Source of the DNA: Lysobacteraceae bacterium
GTDB lineage: Bacteria > Pseudomonadota > Gammaproteobacteria > Nevskiales > Nevskiaceae
Direction of reading: 5' to 3'
Assembly: GCA_013823855.1 (NCBI GenBank)
Contig: PNMW01000058.1
Location: 1-64,000, forward strand
Length of the DNA stretch: 64,000 bases
In this document: positions 18,001-25,242 of the stretch, piece after piece
Numbering within the stretch: position 1 is the first letter of the stretch
Layout: every line of letters starts with the position of its first letter
The notes under the pieces: generated by a model
Databases searched by the model: none
Seen by the model: the letters and a program-made list of their open reading frames with translations, nothing else
Told to the model about the DNA's origin: nothing
Program-made: the position numbers and the translations under genes

Positions 18001-18893
18001 GCGGTCTGCTGCACGGTCACCCGGGCGCCAGCGTCGACAGTACCGGCAAGGTTCGTGAACGCTTGGCCGTCGATGCTGTAACGGCCGCCGGTCACCGAAA
18101 TCGGAGCGCCGGTGTTGATGCCGCCGACCGTGATCGGGGCGCTGGTCTGTACGCTGCCGCGCGGTACATTGGCTGCTGACGGGAAACTGAAAGGATTGGG
18201 CGTCGTGTCAGCCGTCCTGACGGTGGTGATCCTGAAGCTGCTGCTGACCCCGCCGATCGTGACCGTGACGCCGGAACTGGTGTTGACACTGCTGCTGGCC
18301 GTTCCCCGCGCGCGCACCTGGGCATTGTTGCCGACGGTGCCGGCGGCCGACGTGAACGGCCCGCCATCGATGCTGTAGCTGCCGCCGCTGCTGACGCTGA
18401 TGGCGGCGGCGGCCTCGAGCCCCGTGATCGTTGACGGGTCGCTGGTCTGCACGCTTCCCAGAGCGGCTTCCGTGCGCGGTGCGAAGCCGAATGCATCCGG
18501 CACCGTGTCCGCCTTGCGGGTCGTCACCTTGAATGTCGACGTGGCCGACGGTGTGCCGATCCGGAGCTTGGCGCTGACCGGCGTGCTGAATGCGTCCGAA
18601 GACATCACCCGGACTCGGACGACATCGCCGCTGGCCACCTTGCCCGAGACTTTCGTGAACGCGCTGCCGTTGACGCTGTATGCCCCCCCGGACACGCTGA
18701 TCGGCACACCGGTATCGATGCCGCCAACGGTCTGGCCGGCGCTGATGACATTGCGCGATCGCTCCGCATTGGTCACGGAGGGAAACACGATCGGATCGGG
18801 GACAGTGTCGGCAGCCCAAGCCTTCGGCAACATGAACACCAACATGGCGCAACTCAGCACGCCGAGTCGCTTGAGTGACGACAGCCCCATCAT
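15018..18893 (-). CDS. Giant secreted repeat protein with C-terminal alpha/beta-hydrolase (paralogue A)
   Basis: This protein has 1291 residues from the ATG at 18893, which has AGGGG seven bases upstream. The track start 29 codons earlier gives no signal peptide. A signal peptide (MMGLSSLKRL, core, KAWA) is followed by ten repeats of about 95 residues. Each repeat has the pattern ADTxPDxFxF, GSxxTS, ITVxGI, PISVxGGxYSINGGAFT, GTVxxGDxVxV and TLTIGG, ending xVTT. These look like small beta-sandwich modules. The last 270 residues are an HSL-type hydrolase: oxyanion motif IHWFGGGFVFG, nucleophile Ser1146 in GSSAGGG, DRDT and GAGHDL for the acid and His. The repeats probably carry an esterase-like domain outside the cell. 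The substrate is unknown. It is paralogous along its whole length to the gene at 19481. Confidence 0.88.
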   Translation of the reverse strand: MMGLSSLKRLGVLSCAMLVFMLPKAWAADTVPDPIVFPSVTNAERSRNVISAGQTVGGIDTGVPISVSGGAYSVNGSAFTKVSGKVASGDVVRVRVMSSDAFSTPVSAKLRIGTPSATSTFKVTTRKADTVPDAFGFAPRTEAALGSVQTSDPSTITGLEAAAAISVSSGGSYSIDGGPFTSAAGTVGNNAQVRARGTASSSVNTSSGVTVTIGGVSSSFRITTVRTADTTPNPFSFPSAANVPRGSVQTSAPITVGGINTGAPISVTGGRYSIDGQAFTNLAGTVDAGARVTVQQTASSSFSTTTTAVLKIGTVSGSYAVTTEAVDTTPDPFSFAPKADAPLGSLQTSRPTTVAGINAPSPISIVGGFYSVDGRAFTDAPGSVVNGASVAVQVLSAYGYSEAREAVLTIGGVSGAYRVTTHSITADASPDPFSFPAALDAEAGSAVRSEPIVVTGIDIAVPIAVSGGRYQINGGAFTASPGEVVNGDVVIAEVLASELPSETRSATVTIGDKHSDFVVTTTSRVTMDQEPLPFSFAAAFNAEPGSVKASHPVMIAGISPGTPVSVAGGRYSVNGGAFTSAPGTVSNNDSVAVEVVASEAYSASREAVLTVGSTSATFRLSTRPADTTPAAFAFAPIVDAATGSVRSSAAVTIGGIDAPAEIAIVGGQYSIGGAAFTSNPGNVRNGSIVRVRATAASTAATTTAATLTVGGISAVFYVTTTGADVTPARFSSASNPAAFPLLGAVSPPLPVSGISAPIPVSVTGGEYSLNGGPFLSMPGAARNGDQVRVLVIPGANRGDVATATLNLGGITGSYTVTADAPADDFADFFEFRDVTVPRNSIVQSEAIEIRGINVATPISVAGGSYSINGGAFRSSAATVRGGDLVTLQATSGAGYDVETRVTLNIGSRSTTWWLRTGSDPSQLQAFTLVNAEMFPGGTVSPGRALTTLPIVVSGSPSPSAISITGGSYSINGGAFTSAPGTVVSGDSVVVQFTASASHDTSTSVTLSIGALNSTLSVTSTIDPVAATPTTATDCTSHIYRQLEPVALRLFVCRPTGWRSTDRRSALIHWFGGGFVFGTIDNSIGEARYWASNHGMVGIAPDYRVNNRFGTYSYIAADDGRAALRWVQAHADELGIDPARIALSGSSAGGGVAFFAGLRDAPATGVADDNPLVRPAAIVTRAGVPDITTESHIQRFEVAEIFANLGPVISPSVNLDARHPPVLLFQGDRDTTVAPTPSVHFCSSLIRLGVRCEYRNQAGAGHDLSGSATAIDAVREETRVFLTSLGLLPALP

Positions 18894-19480
18894 GCTTGCC
18901 CCTGATGCGCCACCTTCCGAGGCGGCAGCGCAATACCGGTGTACCGCGGGAGAAGCCGCGAAAACGTCGCGGATTCCCAATGAAGTTAATGTGTTGCCCT
19001 ATCCGCCTGACGGCTCGGCCGCGTCATCACGCACCCGCAGCGCCTGACCTTGGCCCTTCATCGTATCGATGACGAGGTACCTGACGTCTTGCGCGATGGA
19101 GATTGCACGAGCGTGCGTCTGACTGAATCCGAACAGCGGTCGCGTCGATTTTTCCGGCGCTTGAGGCGAAGAACTCGTGCCCGCCGAGTGATCGGCTCAG
19201 CTCCTCGCTGCCGACCTGACGGGGCGGAGGATGCCCGTCGTTCCGCACTCCGTGCAAGATGAAACTGTCCGGAACCGGTTTTCGCGAGGGTCGTCGTTCG
19301 CCGCTGCGCGGGCTGAAAGCACCGTAGCGCCTCGACCGCTGACGCGGGCGGTCGCGCGATTCAAAAGAATCACCGAAGTCGCCCGAAGGTTGATGGACCG
19401 TACGCGCCGCACGTCTCAACCATTCGCCGGTGTGTCGCCCAGCTGACCAGGCACCGTTGTGCCTGGTCAGCTGGGCGACA
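18894..19480. other. 587-bp spacer between the two giant paralogues
   Basis: I see no supported gene. ORF-track frames here lack signal peptides, motifs and ribosome sites. The right end (19433-19480) is a very long hairpin directly behind the stop of the upstream paralogue. The left end must hold the promoter and leader of the 15018-18893 gene. A slightly AT-rich patch near 18975-18995 is the best place, but no clear hexamers were found. Confidence 0.5.
19433..19480 (-). terminator. Perfect 21-bp stem-loop directly after stop codon
   Basis: A 21-nt arm (19433-19453, starting TGTCGCCCAGC) is exactly complementary to 19460-19480, with a 6-nt loop CCGTTG. It starts at the base after the stop codon of the 19481-23698 gene. 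No T-run follows on either strand, so it is not a standard intrinsic terminator. It may stabilise the mRNA 3' end or pause RNA polymerase. The perfect match is more than coding or chance explains. Confidence 0.5.
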
Positions 19481-22400
19481 TCAAGGAAGCGCCGGCAGCA
19501 GCCCCAGACTGGTCAGGAACACGCGCGTTTCTTCACGGATCGGATCCAGGCCATTGGCGCCGACAGACAGGTCATGCCCGGCGCCCGCCTGGTTCCGGTA
19601 CTCGCAGCGGATTCCGAGACGAATCAATGACGAGCAGAAATGCACGCTCGGCGTCGGCGCCACCGTGGTGTCGCGATCACCGTGGAACAGCAGCACCGGC
19701 GGGAAACCGGTGTCCAGATGGACGCTTGGCGAGATCACGGAGCCGAGATCCGCGAAGCGATCGGCGCTCTTGTAGGCCTGGATGTGGGACTCGGTGGTGA
19801 TGTCCGGCACGCCGGCACGCGTCACGATCGCTGCCGGGCGCAGCAAGGGGTTGTCGGCCGGCGAGCCGGTCACCGGCGCCTCGCGCATTGCGGCAAAGAA
19901 CGCCACGCCGCCGCCGGCGGATGAGCCCGACAGGGCGATCCGTGCCGGATCAAGGCCCAGTTCCTCGGCGTGCTCCTGGAGCCAACGGACTGCGGCACGG
20001 CCATCGTCGGCGGAAAGGTAGGCGTAGGTGCCGAAGCGGTCGTTGACACGGTAGTCCGGCGCGATGCCGACCATGCCGTGGTTCCTGGCCCAGTACCGAG
20101 CCTCGCCGACCGAACTGTCGACATTGCCGAAGATGAAGCCGCCACCGAACCAGTGCACCAGCGCGGATCGGCGATCGGTCGACCGCCAGCCTGCCGGCTT
20201 GCAGACGAAGATCCGCAACGGCACCGGCGCCTGCTGCCGGAAGATGTGCGAACTGCAGTCGGTGGCCGAGGTCGGCGTGGCGGCGACGGGATCGACGGTG
20301 GTGGTCACCGACAAGGTCGAGCTGAACGCGCCGATCCTGAGCGTCGCCGACTTGGGCGTGTCATAGCTGGTCGACGCGGTGAACTGGACCACCACCGAAT
20401 CGCCGCTGACCACGGTGCCGGCGGCCGGGGTGAATGATCCGCCGTTGACGCTGTAGCTGCCGCCGCTGACGCTGATCGCCGTCGGCGACGACGGGTTGTA
20501 GACAGTGATCGGCACCGTGGTCTGCACGCTTCCCGGCACGACTGCCCCGCCGGCGAACATCGATGCATTGACCAGGGTGAACGCCTGGAGCTTCGTGGGA
20601 TCGCTCTCGGTCCGCAGCGACCAGACGGTACTCCTGCTGCCGATGTCGAGGGTGACCCGCACCTGCGCGTCATGGCTGCTGCCGCTATTCGCCTGCAGCG
20701 TCACCTGATCGCCGCCGCGCACGGTCGACGCCGCGCTTCCGAACGGACCGCCATTGATGCTGTAGCTGCCTCCGACCACCGAGATCGGGGTCGCCACGTT
20801 GATTCCGCGGATCACGCTGGTTTCGCTGCGGACGATGGCGTTGCGCGGGCCGATGGTCTCGCGGAACTCGAAGATGTCCGGGAAATCGTCGACCGGCGCA
20901 TCCGCAGTGACCGTGAAGCTGCCGACGACCCCGCCGAGGTTCAGCGTCGCGGTGCGCGTATCACCACGATTGGCGCCGGGGGTCACCAGCAGGCGAATCC
21001 GGTCGCCATTGCTGACCGGCCCCGGAACCGACATGAAGGCTGCGCCATTGACGCTGTATTCCCCACCGACCACCGACGCCGTGATCGGCGCATCGATGCC
21101 GCTGACCGTGATCGGCGCGCTGACTGCGGCCAGCAACGGAAACGCGCTCGGGTTGCCATTGAAGCTGAACGGGTCCGGGGTGATGTCGGCACTCGACGTG
21201 GTGATGTCGAAGACCGCGCTGATCCCGGCGATGGTCAGCGTGGCGGCCGTCGTCGTCGCAGGCTTCGCAGATGCCGACGTGCGCACGCGGATCGCATCGC
21301 CATTGCGAACCTCGCCAGGGTCGCTGGTGAACGGCGCATTTCCGATGCTGTACGTCCCGCCGGTGATCGAGACCGCGACCGGGACATCGATGCCGCTGAT
21401 GGTCACCGCCGCGCTGATGCCGATGCTGCCCGGCACGGCGTCGACGATCGGTGCGAAGGCGAAGGCATCCGGGGTTGCATCCGCCGGCCGGGTCGTGACC
21501 TGGAACGCGGCGCTGGCCGTGCCGACCGTCAGCACGGCCTCGCTGCCGGCGGCGAAATCCGCGCTGGCGATCACTTCGGCGGCCACGCTGTCTCCGCTGG
21601 CGACGACGCCGCTGATGGCAGTGAATTCCCCGCCATTGATGCTGTAGCGCCCGCCGACCACCGCAATCGGCGTACCGGCGCTGATGCCGGTCATCATCAC
21701 CGGCTGGCTGGTCTGCAGGCTCCCGGGCTCGACGTTGACGACCGGCGCGAACGCGAACGCATCGGGATCGATGTCGATCGGATTGCGCGCGGTCGTCGCG
21801 GAGAAATCGGCACTGACGCCGCCGATGACGAGGGTCGCGGTGCGGGTCGTGGCGTCCGTTTCGGCCGCCTGCACTTCGGCAGTGACGCGGTCACCGTTGG
21901 AAACCTCGCCGGGTTCCGCAGTGAACGCGCCATCGTTGACCTGATAGCGGCCGCCGTTGACGGTGATCGGGACCGCGACATCAATGCCGCCGACGACGAT
22001 CGGCTGGCTGCGCTGGAGGCTGCCGACCGGAGCATCGACGACCGGTTGGAAATGGAACGCGTCGGGTGTGCCGTCGGCCGTGAAGGTCCGGGTGGTGACG
22101 CTGTAGGTGCCGGCGACCCCGCCGATGTCGAGCGTCGCCGTCCGGGTTTCCGAATAGCCGTACGCGGCGAGCACCTGCACGACCACCGTCGCGCCGTTGC
22201 CGACGCTGCCGGAAGCATCGGTAAAGGCCCCGCCGTCGATGCTGTAGTAGCCGCCGGCGATCGATATCGGACTTGGCGCAGTCAGGCCGGTCACGGTGAT
22301 CGGATGACTGCTCTGCGGGCTGCCGAGCGGTGCATCGAGGGTCGGGTCGAAGCCGAACGGATCCGGCTTCGTGTCGGGCGCCGGATCGTCGTTGACGATC

Positions 22401-23698
22401 GTCGCCACCCCCTGCGCCTTCTCGATCGTCAGGCCGACCGGAGCACTCAGATTGACGACGAAGGTTTCGTCCGGCTCGAAATCGAGATCGCCATTGACCG
22501 TGAACGGCTGGGTCTTGCTGGTCTCGCCGGGCGCGAACGTCGTCGTGCCGGTTCTGGTCAGGTAGTCGTTGCCGGCGCTCGCCGTGGCGCTCGCGGTGGC
22601 GAAGCGGACCGTCACCGTCTGGCTGGTCGGCGCCGACAGTCGGAAGGTGAAACGCGCCACCACCGTTCCACTGTTTCCCTCGACCACGCTCACGTCATTG
22701 ATGCTGACGCCGGGAACCGCGACCGCTGCGGTGGTGACCGCAAAGCCGCTGCCGACGCCGCCGATGGTCAAGGTCGCCGTGGTCGTCGTGTTCGCCGCGT
22801 TCGAGGCGGTCTGCTGCACGCGGACCGTCTGCCCCGCCGTCACCGTCCCGGCCGTGGTCACGAAGGCGCCACCGTCGATGCTGTAGCTGCCGCCGGTCAC
22901 CGAAATCGGCGCCCCGGTGTTGATGCCACTGACGACGATCGCTGTGCTGGTCTGCACGCTGCCGGGAGCGGCATTGCTCGTCGGGGCAAAACTGAACGCA
23001 TCCGGCGTGGTATCGGCGGTCTTCACCGTCGTGATCTTGAAGGTTCCGTTGATGCCGCCGATCCTGACCGTGACACTGACCGACTTGTTGGCCGTGGCGC
23101 TCGCGGTGCCGCGGGCACGCACCTGGGCATGGTTGGCGACGGTGCCGGCAACCGTCGTGAACGGTCCGCCATCGATGCTGTAGCTGCCGCCGCTGCCGAC
23201 ACTGATCGCTGCCGCCGCTTCGAGGCCGCTGATCGTCGTCGGTTCGCTGGTCTGGACGCTGCCGAGCGCAGCCTCGATGCGCGGCGCGAACGAGAACGCG
23301 TCCGGCACGGTGTCGGCCTTCCGGGTCGTGACCTTGAACGTCGACGACGCCGATGGCGAGCCGACCTTAAGCTTGGCGCTGGCGGACGTGTAGAAGGCAC
23401 CCGACGACACGACGCTGACCCGGACGGCATCGCCATTGACGACGCGTCCGGAAGCCGTGGTGAACGCGCCTCCGTTGATGCTGTACGCCCCGCCGCTGAC
23501 GCTGATCGGCACGCTGGCATCGATGCCGGCGATGGTCTGGCTGTCGCTGATCACCGTACGACCGGGCTCGGCGTTGGTCACGGCCGGGAAGACGATCGGC
23601 TCGGCGACGGTATCGGCCGCCCATAGCGGCGCCGTACGAAGCACCAGGATGGAGCAGACAAGTACCCGCAGCCATACCCTCGAATTCGCGCGCAACAT
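19481..23698 (-). CDS. Giant secreted repeat protein with Calx-beta insert and C-terminal alpha/beta-hydrolase (paralogue B)
   Basis: This protein has 1405 residues: a signal peptide (MLRANSRVWLRVLVCSIL..., ending APLWA), then ten repeats of about 95 residues as in the gene at 15018. Repeat n resembles repeat n of the other gene most, so the genes arose by whole-gene duplication. Between repeats 3 and 4 a Calx-beta domain is present (VSINDVSVVEGNSGT, FAPGETSKTQPF, FEPDETFVVNL, ATIVNDD) that the other copy lacks. The C-terminal 270 residues form an HSL-like hydrolase with VHWFGGGFIFG, GSSAGGG (nucleophile near residue 1260), DRDT and GAGHDL. Both proteins end LLPALP. The substrate is unknown. 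The hydrolase may act on esters or polymers outside the cell, as an inference only. Confidence 0.88.
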   Translation of the reverse strand: MLRANSRVWLRVLVCSILVLRTAPLWAADTVAEPIVFPAVTNAEPGRTVISDSQTIAGIDASVPISVSGGAYSINGGAFTTASGRVVNGDAVRVSVVSSGAFYTSASAKLKVGSPSASSTFKVTTRKADTVPDAFSFAPRIEAALGSVQTSEPTTISGLEAAAAISVGSGGSYSIDGGPFTTVAGTVANHAQVRARGTASATANKSVSVTVRIGGINGTFKITTVKTADTTPDAFSFAPTSNAAPGSVQTSTAIVVSGINTGAPISVTGGSYSIDGGAFVTTAGTVTAGQTVRVQQTASNAANTTTTATLTIGGVGSGFAVTTAAVAVPGVSINDVSVVEGNSGTVVARFTFRLSAPTSQTVTVRFATASATASAGNDYLTRTGTTTFAPGETSKTQPFTVNGDLDFEPDETFVVNLSAPVGLTIEKAQGVATIVNDDPAPDTKPDPFGFDPTLDAPLGSPQSSHPITVTGLTAPSPISIAGGYYSIDGGAFTDASGSVGNGATVVVQVLAAYGYSETRTATLDIGGVAGTYSVTTRTFTADGTPDAFHFQPVVDAPVGSLQRSQPIVVGGIDVAVPITVNGGRYQVNDGAFTAEPGEVSNGDRVTAEVQAAETDATTRTATLVIGGVSADFSATTARNPIDIDPDAFAFAPVVNVEPGSLQTSQPVMMTGISAGTPIAVVGGRYSINGGEFTAISGVVASGDSVAAEVIASADFAAGSEAVLTVGTASAAFQVTTRPADATPDAFAFAPIVDAVPGSIGISAAVTISGIDVPVAVSITGGTYSIGNAPFTSDPGEVRNGDAIRVRTSASAKPATTTAATLTIAGISAVFDITTSSADITPDPFSFNGNPSAFPLLAAVSAPITVSGIDAPITASVVGGEYSVNGAAFMSVPGPVSNGDRIRLLVTPGANRGDTRTATLNLGGVVGSFTVTADAPVDDFPDIFEFRETIGPRNAIVRSETSVIRGINVATPISVVGGSYSINGGPFGSAASTVRGGDQVTLQANSGSSHDAQVRVTLDIGSRSTVWSLRTESDPTKLQAFTLVNASMFAGGAVVPGSVQTTVPITVYNPSSPTAISVSGGSYSVNGGSFTPAAGTVVSGDSVVVQFTASTSYDTPKSATLRIGAFSSTLSVTTTVDPVAATPTSATDCSSHIFRQQAPVPLRIFVCKPAGWRSTDRRSALVHWFGGGFIFGNVDSSVGEARYWARNHGMVGIAPDYRVNDRFGTYAYLSADDGRAAVRWLQEHAEELGLDPARIALSGSSAGGGVAFFAAMREAPVTGSPADNPLLRPAAIVTRAGVPDITTESHIQAYKSADRFADLGSVISPSVHLDTGFPPVLLFHGDRDTTVAPTPSVHFCSSLIRLGIRCEYRNQAGAGHDLSVGANGLDPIREETRVFLTSLGLLPALP

Positions 23699-24048
23699 AC
23701 CCTATCCCTAGTGAAGTCACCTTCTGGCGAGGTGACGTGCACGTAGTCGACACGAGGGCCAAGGCCGAAATCCCATCGGATTCCTAACGGATTTCTAACG
23801 AACGGCGCACGGCCTCGCCGACCGCACCCGGACCTCGGCTGGTCGAACGCGAATCAGGGGCGGATTCGTGATTTCCGTCACATCCAGGCACTGTGCGGAG
23901 GGCAGGCCCAGACGCTGATCGAGCGTCGTTCCTTCAGGCCAGTCGAGCATCGACTGCAAAGTCCCTGCCCACTTCCGGGGCGCGTCACGCCCAGCGACGG
24001 TGCCTGGCATAGGCCCACCGGCCTGCGGTGGACGCCGATACTCGCAGC
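23699..24048. other. 350-bp region upstream of the giant gene B
   Basis: No gene is supported. The leader of the 19481-23698 gene carries GGGATAGGG just before its ATG and an inverted repeat GTCACCT / AGGTGAC (23716-23722 and 23730-23736, on plus). Further upstream is a tandem 11-bp direct repeat (23777-23798). The rest is GC-rich and shows nothing recognisable. Confidence 0.5.
23777..23798 (-). promoter_or_regulatory. Two tandem 11-bp direct repeats, candidate response-regulator site
   Basis: Read on the minus strand, TTAGAAATCCG is followed at once by TTAGGAATCCG, which differ at one base. Adjacent direct repeats with an 11-bp period are typical of sites for OmpR/PhoB-family dimers. They lie about 80-100 bp upstream of the start codon of the 19481-23698 gene, a suitable place for activation. 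The regulator is unknown. Confidence 0.4.
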
Positions 24049-24978
24049 TCAGTGCAACACGTAATCCGCCGGAATCGGCTTCACCGGCGGCAGCGGCTCG
24101 CCGAGCATTTCCAGCAGCGAGGCCTCGATGTTGTCGCAGATCGCACCGAGCGCCAGATCGTTGTCGTCGAAGCCGAACGGGGCTTCGAGTTCTTCGGCGA
24201 TCGCTTCCAGCGCCATGAAGGTGTAGGCAACGAACACCGCGAAGACCGGCGCATACCAGCCGATGGTGCCGACCAGCGCGAACGGCAGCAGCGAGCAGTA
24301 GAAGTAGATGGTGCGATGGACCATCACCGAGAAGGTCAGCGGGATCGGCGTGCCGGCGATGCGCTCGCAGCCGCCGACGGCATCGCCGAGCGTGCCGAAG
24401 TTCTGTTCCATCGACGCCGAGAGGATGTCCGGCAGCGTGCCGTCGCGGCGGGCCGCGTGCAGCTGGTCGCCGAGCAGCTGCTGGATCACCACCGGCTTCC
24501 AGCGCGCGGCGAGCACCCGCGGCAGGTCATCGGCCGCCAGCAGACGACGCAGGTCATCGCTCGCGTCGGTATGGCGCAGCTGGTGCCGGAACGCGTGGGC
24601 ATGGGCGATCAGGGTGCGGACGAAGCGCTGCGCCGCTTCCGATTTCGGCGCCCACTCGGTCAGGGTCAGCGCCTGCCGGGCCAGCGCCCGCGAGGCGTTC
24701 ATGATCGAGCCCCAGAGCTTGCGCGCATCCCAGTAGCGTTCGTGGCTGACGTTGATCCGGAAGCCGAGAAAGATCGCCAGCGCCAGTCCGAGCAGCGTGA
24801 ACGGCTGCAGGCTCAGCTCGATCTTCTGCAGCAGGTCGGCATCGACCGACACATGCAGCACCTGCGCGAAAACGCCCAGGCCGCCGATGATCGCCAGCCG
24901 CGGCACCAGCTTGCTGAGAATCGAGCCCCGCCAGATCCACAGCATCTTGAACCAGTGCGGACGCGGCCGGACGATCAT
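24049..24978 (-). CDS. Bestrophin-like (UPF0187) membrane channel protein
   Basis: This is a membrane protein of 309 residues, a normal bestrophin length. The pattern fits bacterial bestrophins: WRGSILSKLVPRLAIIGG as first helix, LQPFTLLGLALAIFLGFRINVSHERYWDARKLWGS as second with the family-typical R(T/I)N..ERYWDAR, then two late helices (IYFYCSLLPFALVGTIGWYAPVFAVFVAYTFMALEAI) and an acidic EELEAPFGFDDNDLAL. Bacterial members form pentameric ion channels, and cation or anion selectivity varies. The start ATG overlaps the stop of the glutaredoxin-like gene (ATGA), so they are cotranscribed with mucD. Confidence 0.87.
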   Translation of the reverse strand: MIVRPRPHWFKMLWIWRGSILSKLVPRLAIIGGLGVFAQVLHVSVDADLLQKIELSLQPFTLLGLALAIFLGFRINVSHERYWDARKLWGSIMNASRALARQALTLTEWAPKSEAAQRFVRTLIAHAHAFRHQLRHTDASDDLRRLLAADDLPRVLAARWKPVVIQQLLGDQLHAARRDGTLPDILSASMEQNFGTLGDAVGGCERIAGTPIPLTFSVMVHRTIYFYCSLLPFALVGTIGWYAPVFAVFVAYTFMALEAIAEELEAPFGFDDNDLALGAICDNIEASLLEMLGEPLPPVKPIPADYVLH

Positions 24979-25226
24979 CGCGCCGCTCCCGTTCCCAGCC
25001 CGGCGCGCAGCTGCGCTTCATCGAAAAAAGTCTCGCAGAGCGGGCTGCCGTCGTCGTCGATCAGCACCGGAATCACGTTGCCCCAGCGGCCGGCCCAGCC
25101 GGCGCGGCTGTCGACATCGGCGACCACCAGCCTCGGCAGCAGGTCCGGGCAGGCGGTCGCGAAGGCTGCGAGGAATTCTTCGCAGAGGCCGCAGCCTTCG
25201 CGGCTCAGCAGGGTCAGCGCCGACAC
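24975..25226 (-). CDS. Glutaredoxin-like (PF05768/DUF836 type) protein
   Basis: This is a short thioredoxin-fold protein. SALTLLSREGCGLCEEFLAAF carries a CxxC-type active site (CGLC). It is followed by a middle strand LVVADVDSRAGWAGRWGNVIPVLIDDDG with the cis-Pro region VIPVL. I take the GTG at 25226 (83 residues), not the ORF-track start at 25286, because the extra 20 residues are only mucD read in another frame and mucD stops just 17 bp before the GTG. It overlaps the bestrophin gene by 4 bp. Genes of this family often follow mucD or neighbour lepA in gammaproteobacteria. The redox partner is unknown. Confidence 0.8.
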   Translation of the reverse strand: MSALTLLSREGCGLCEEFLAAFATACPDLLPRLVVADVDSRAGWAGRWGNVIPVLIDDDGSPLCETFFDEAQLRAGLGTGAAR

Positions 25227-25242
25227 GTCAGGCGATCCGGAA

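Noticed and set aside
19027-19419. Minus-strand ORF of 130 codons in the spacer between giant genes
   Set aside because: No signal peptide, no motif and no ribosome site. Arg/Ser-rich composition is typical of shadow frames.
15018-23698. CRISPR-like or phage tail-fibre interpretation of the repeated DNA
   Set aside because: The repeats are about 285 bp, coding and divergent, with no short identical repeat-spacer pattern and no phage genes nearby. The C-terminal hydrolase explains them better.
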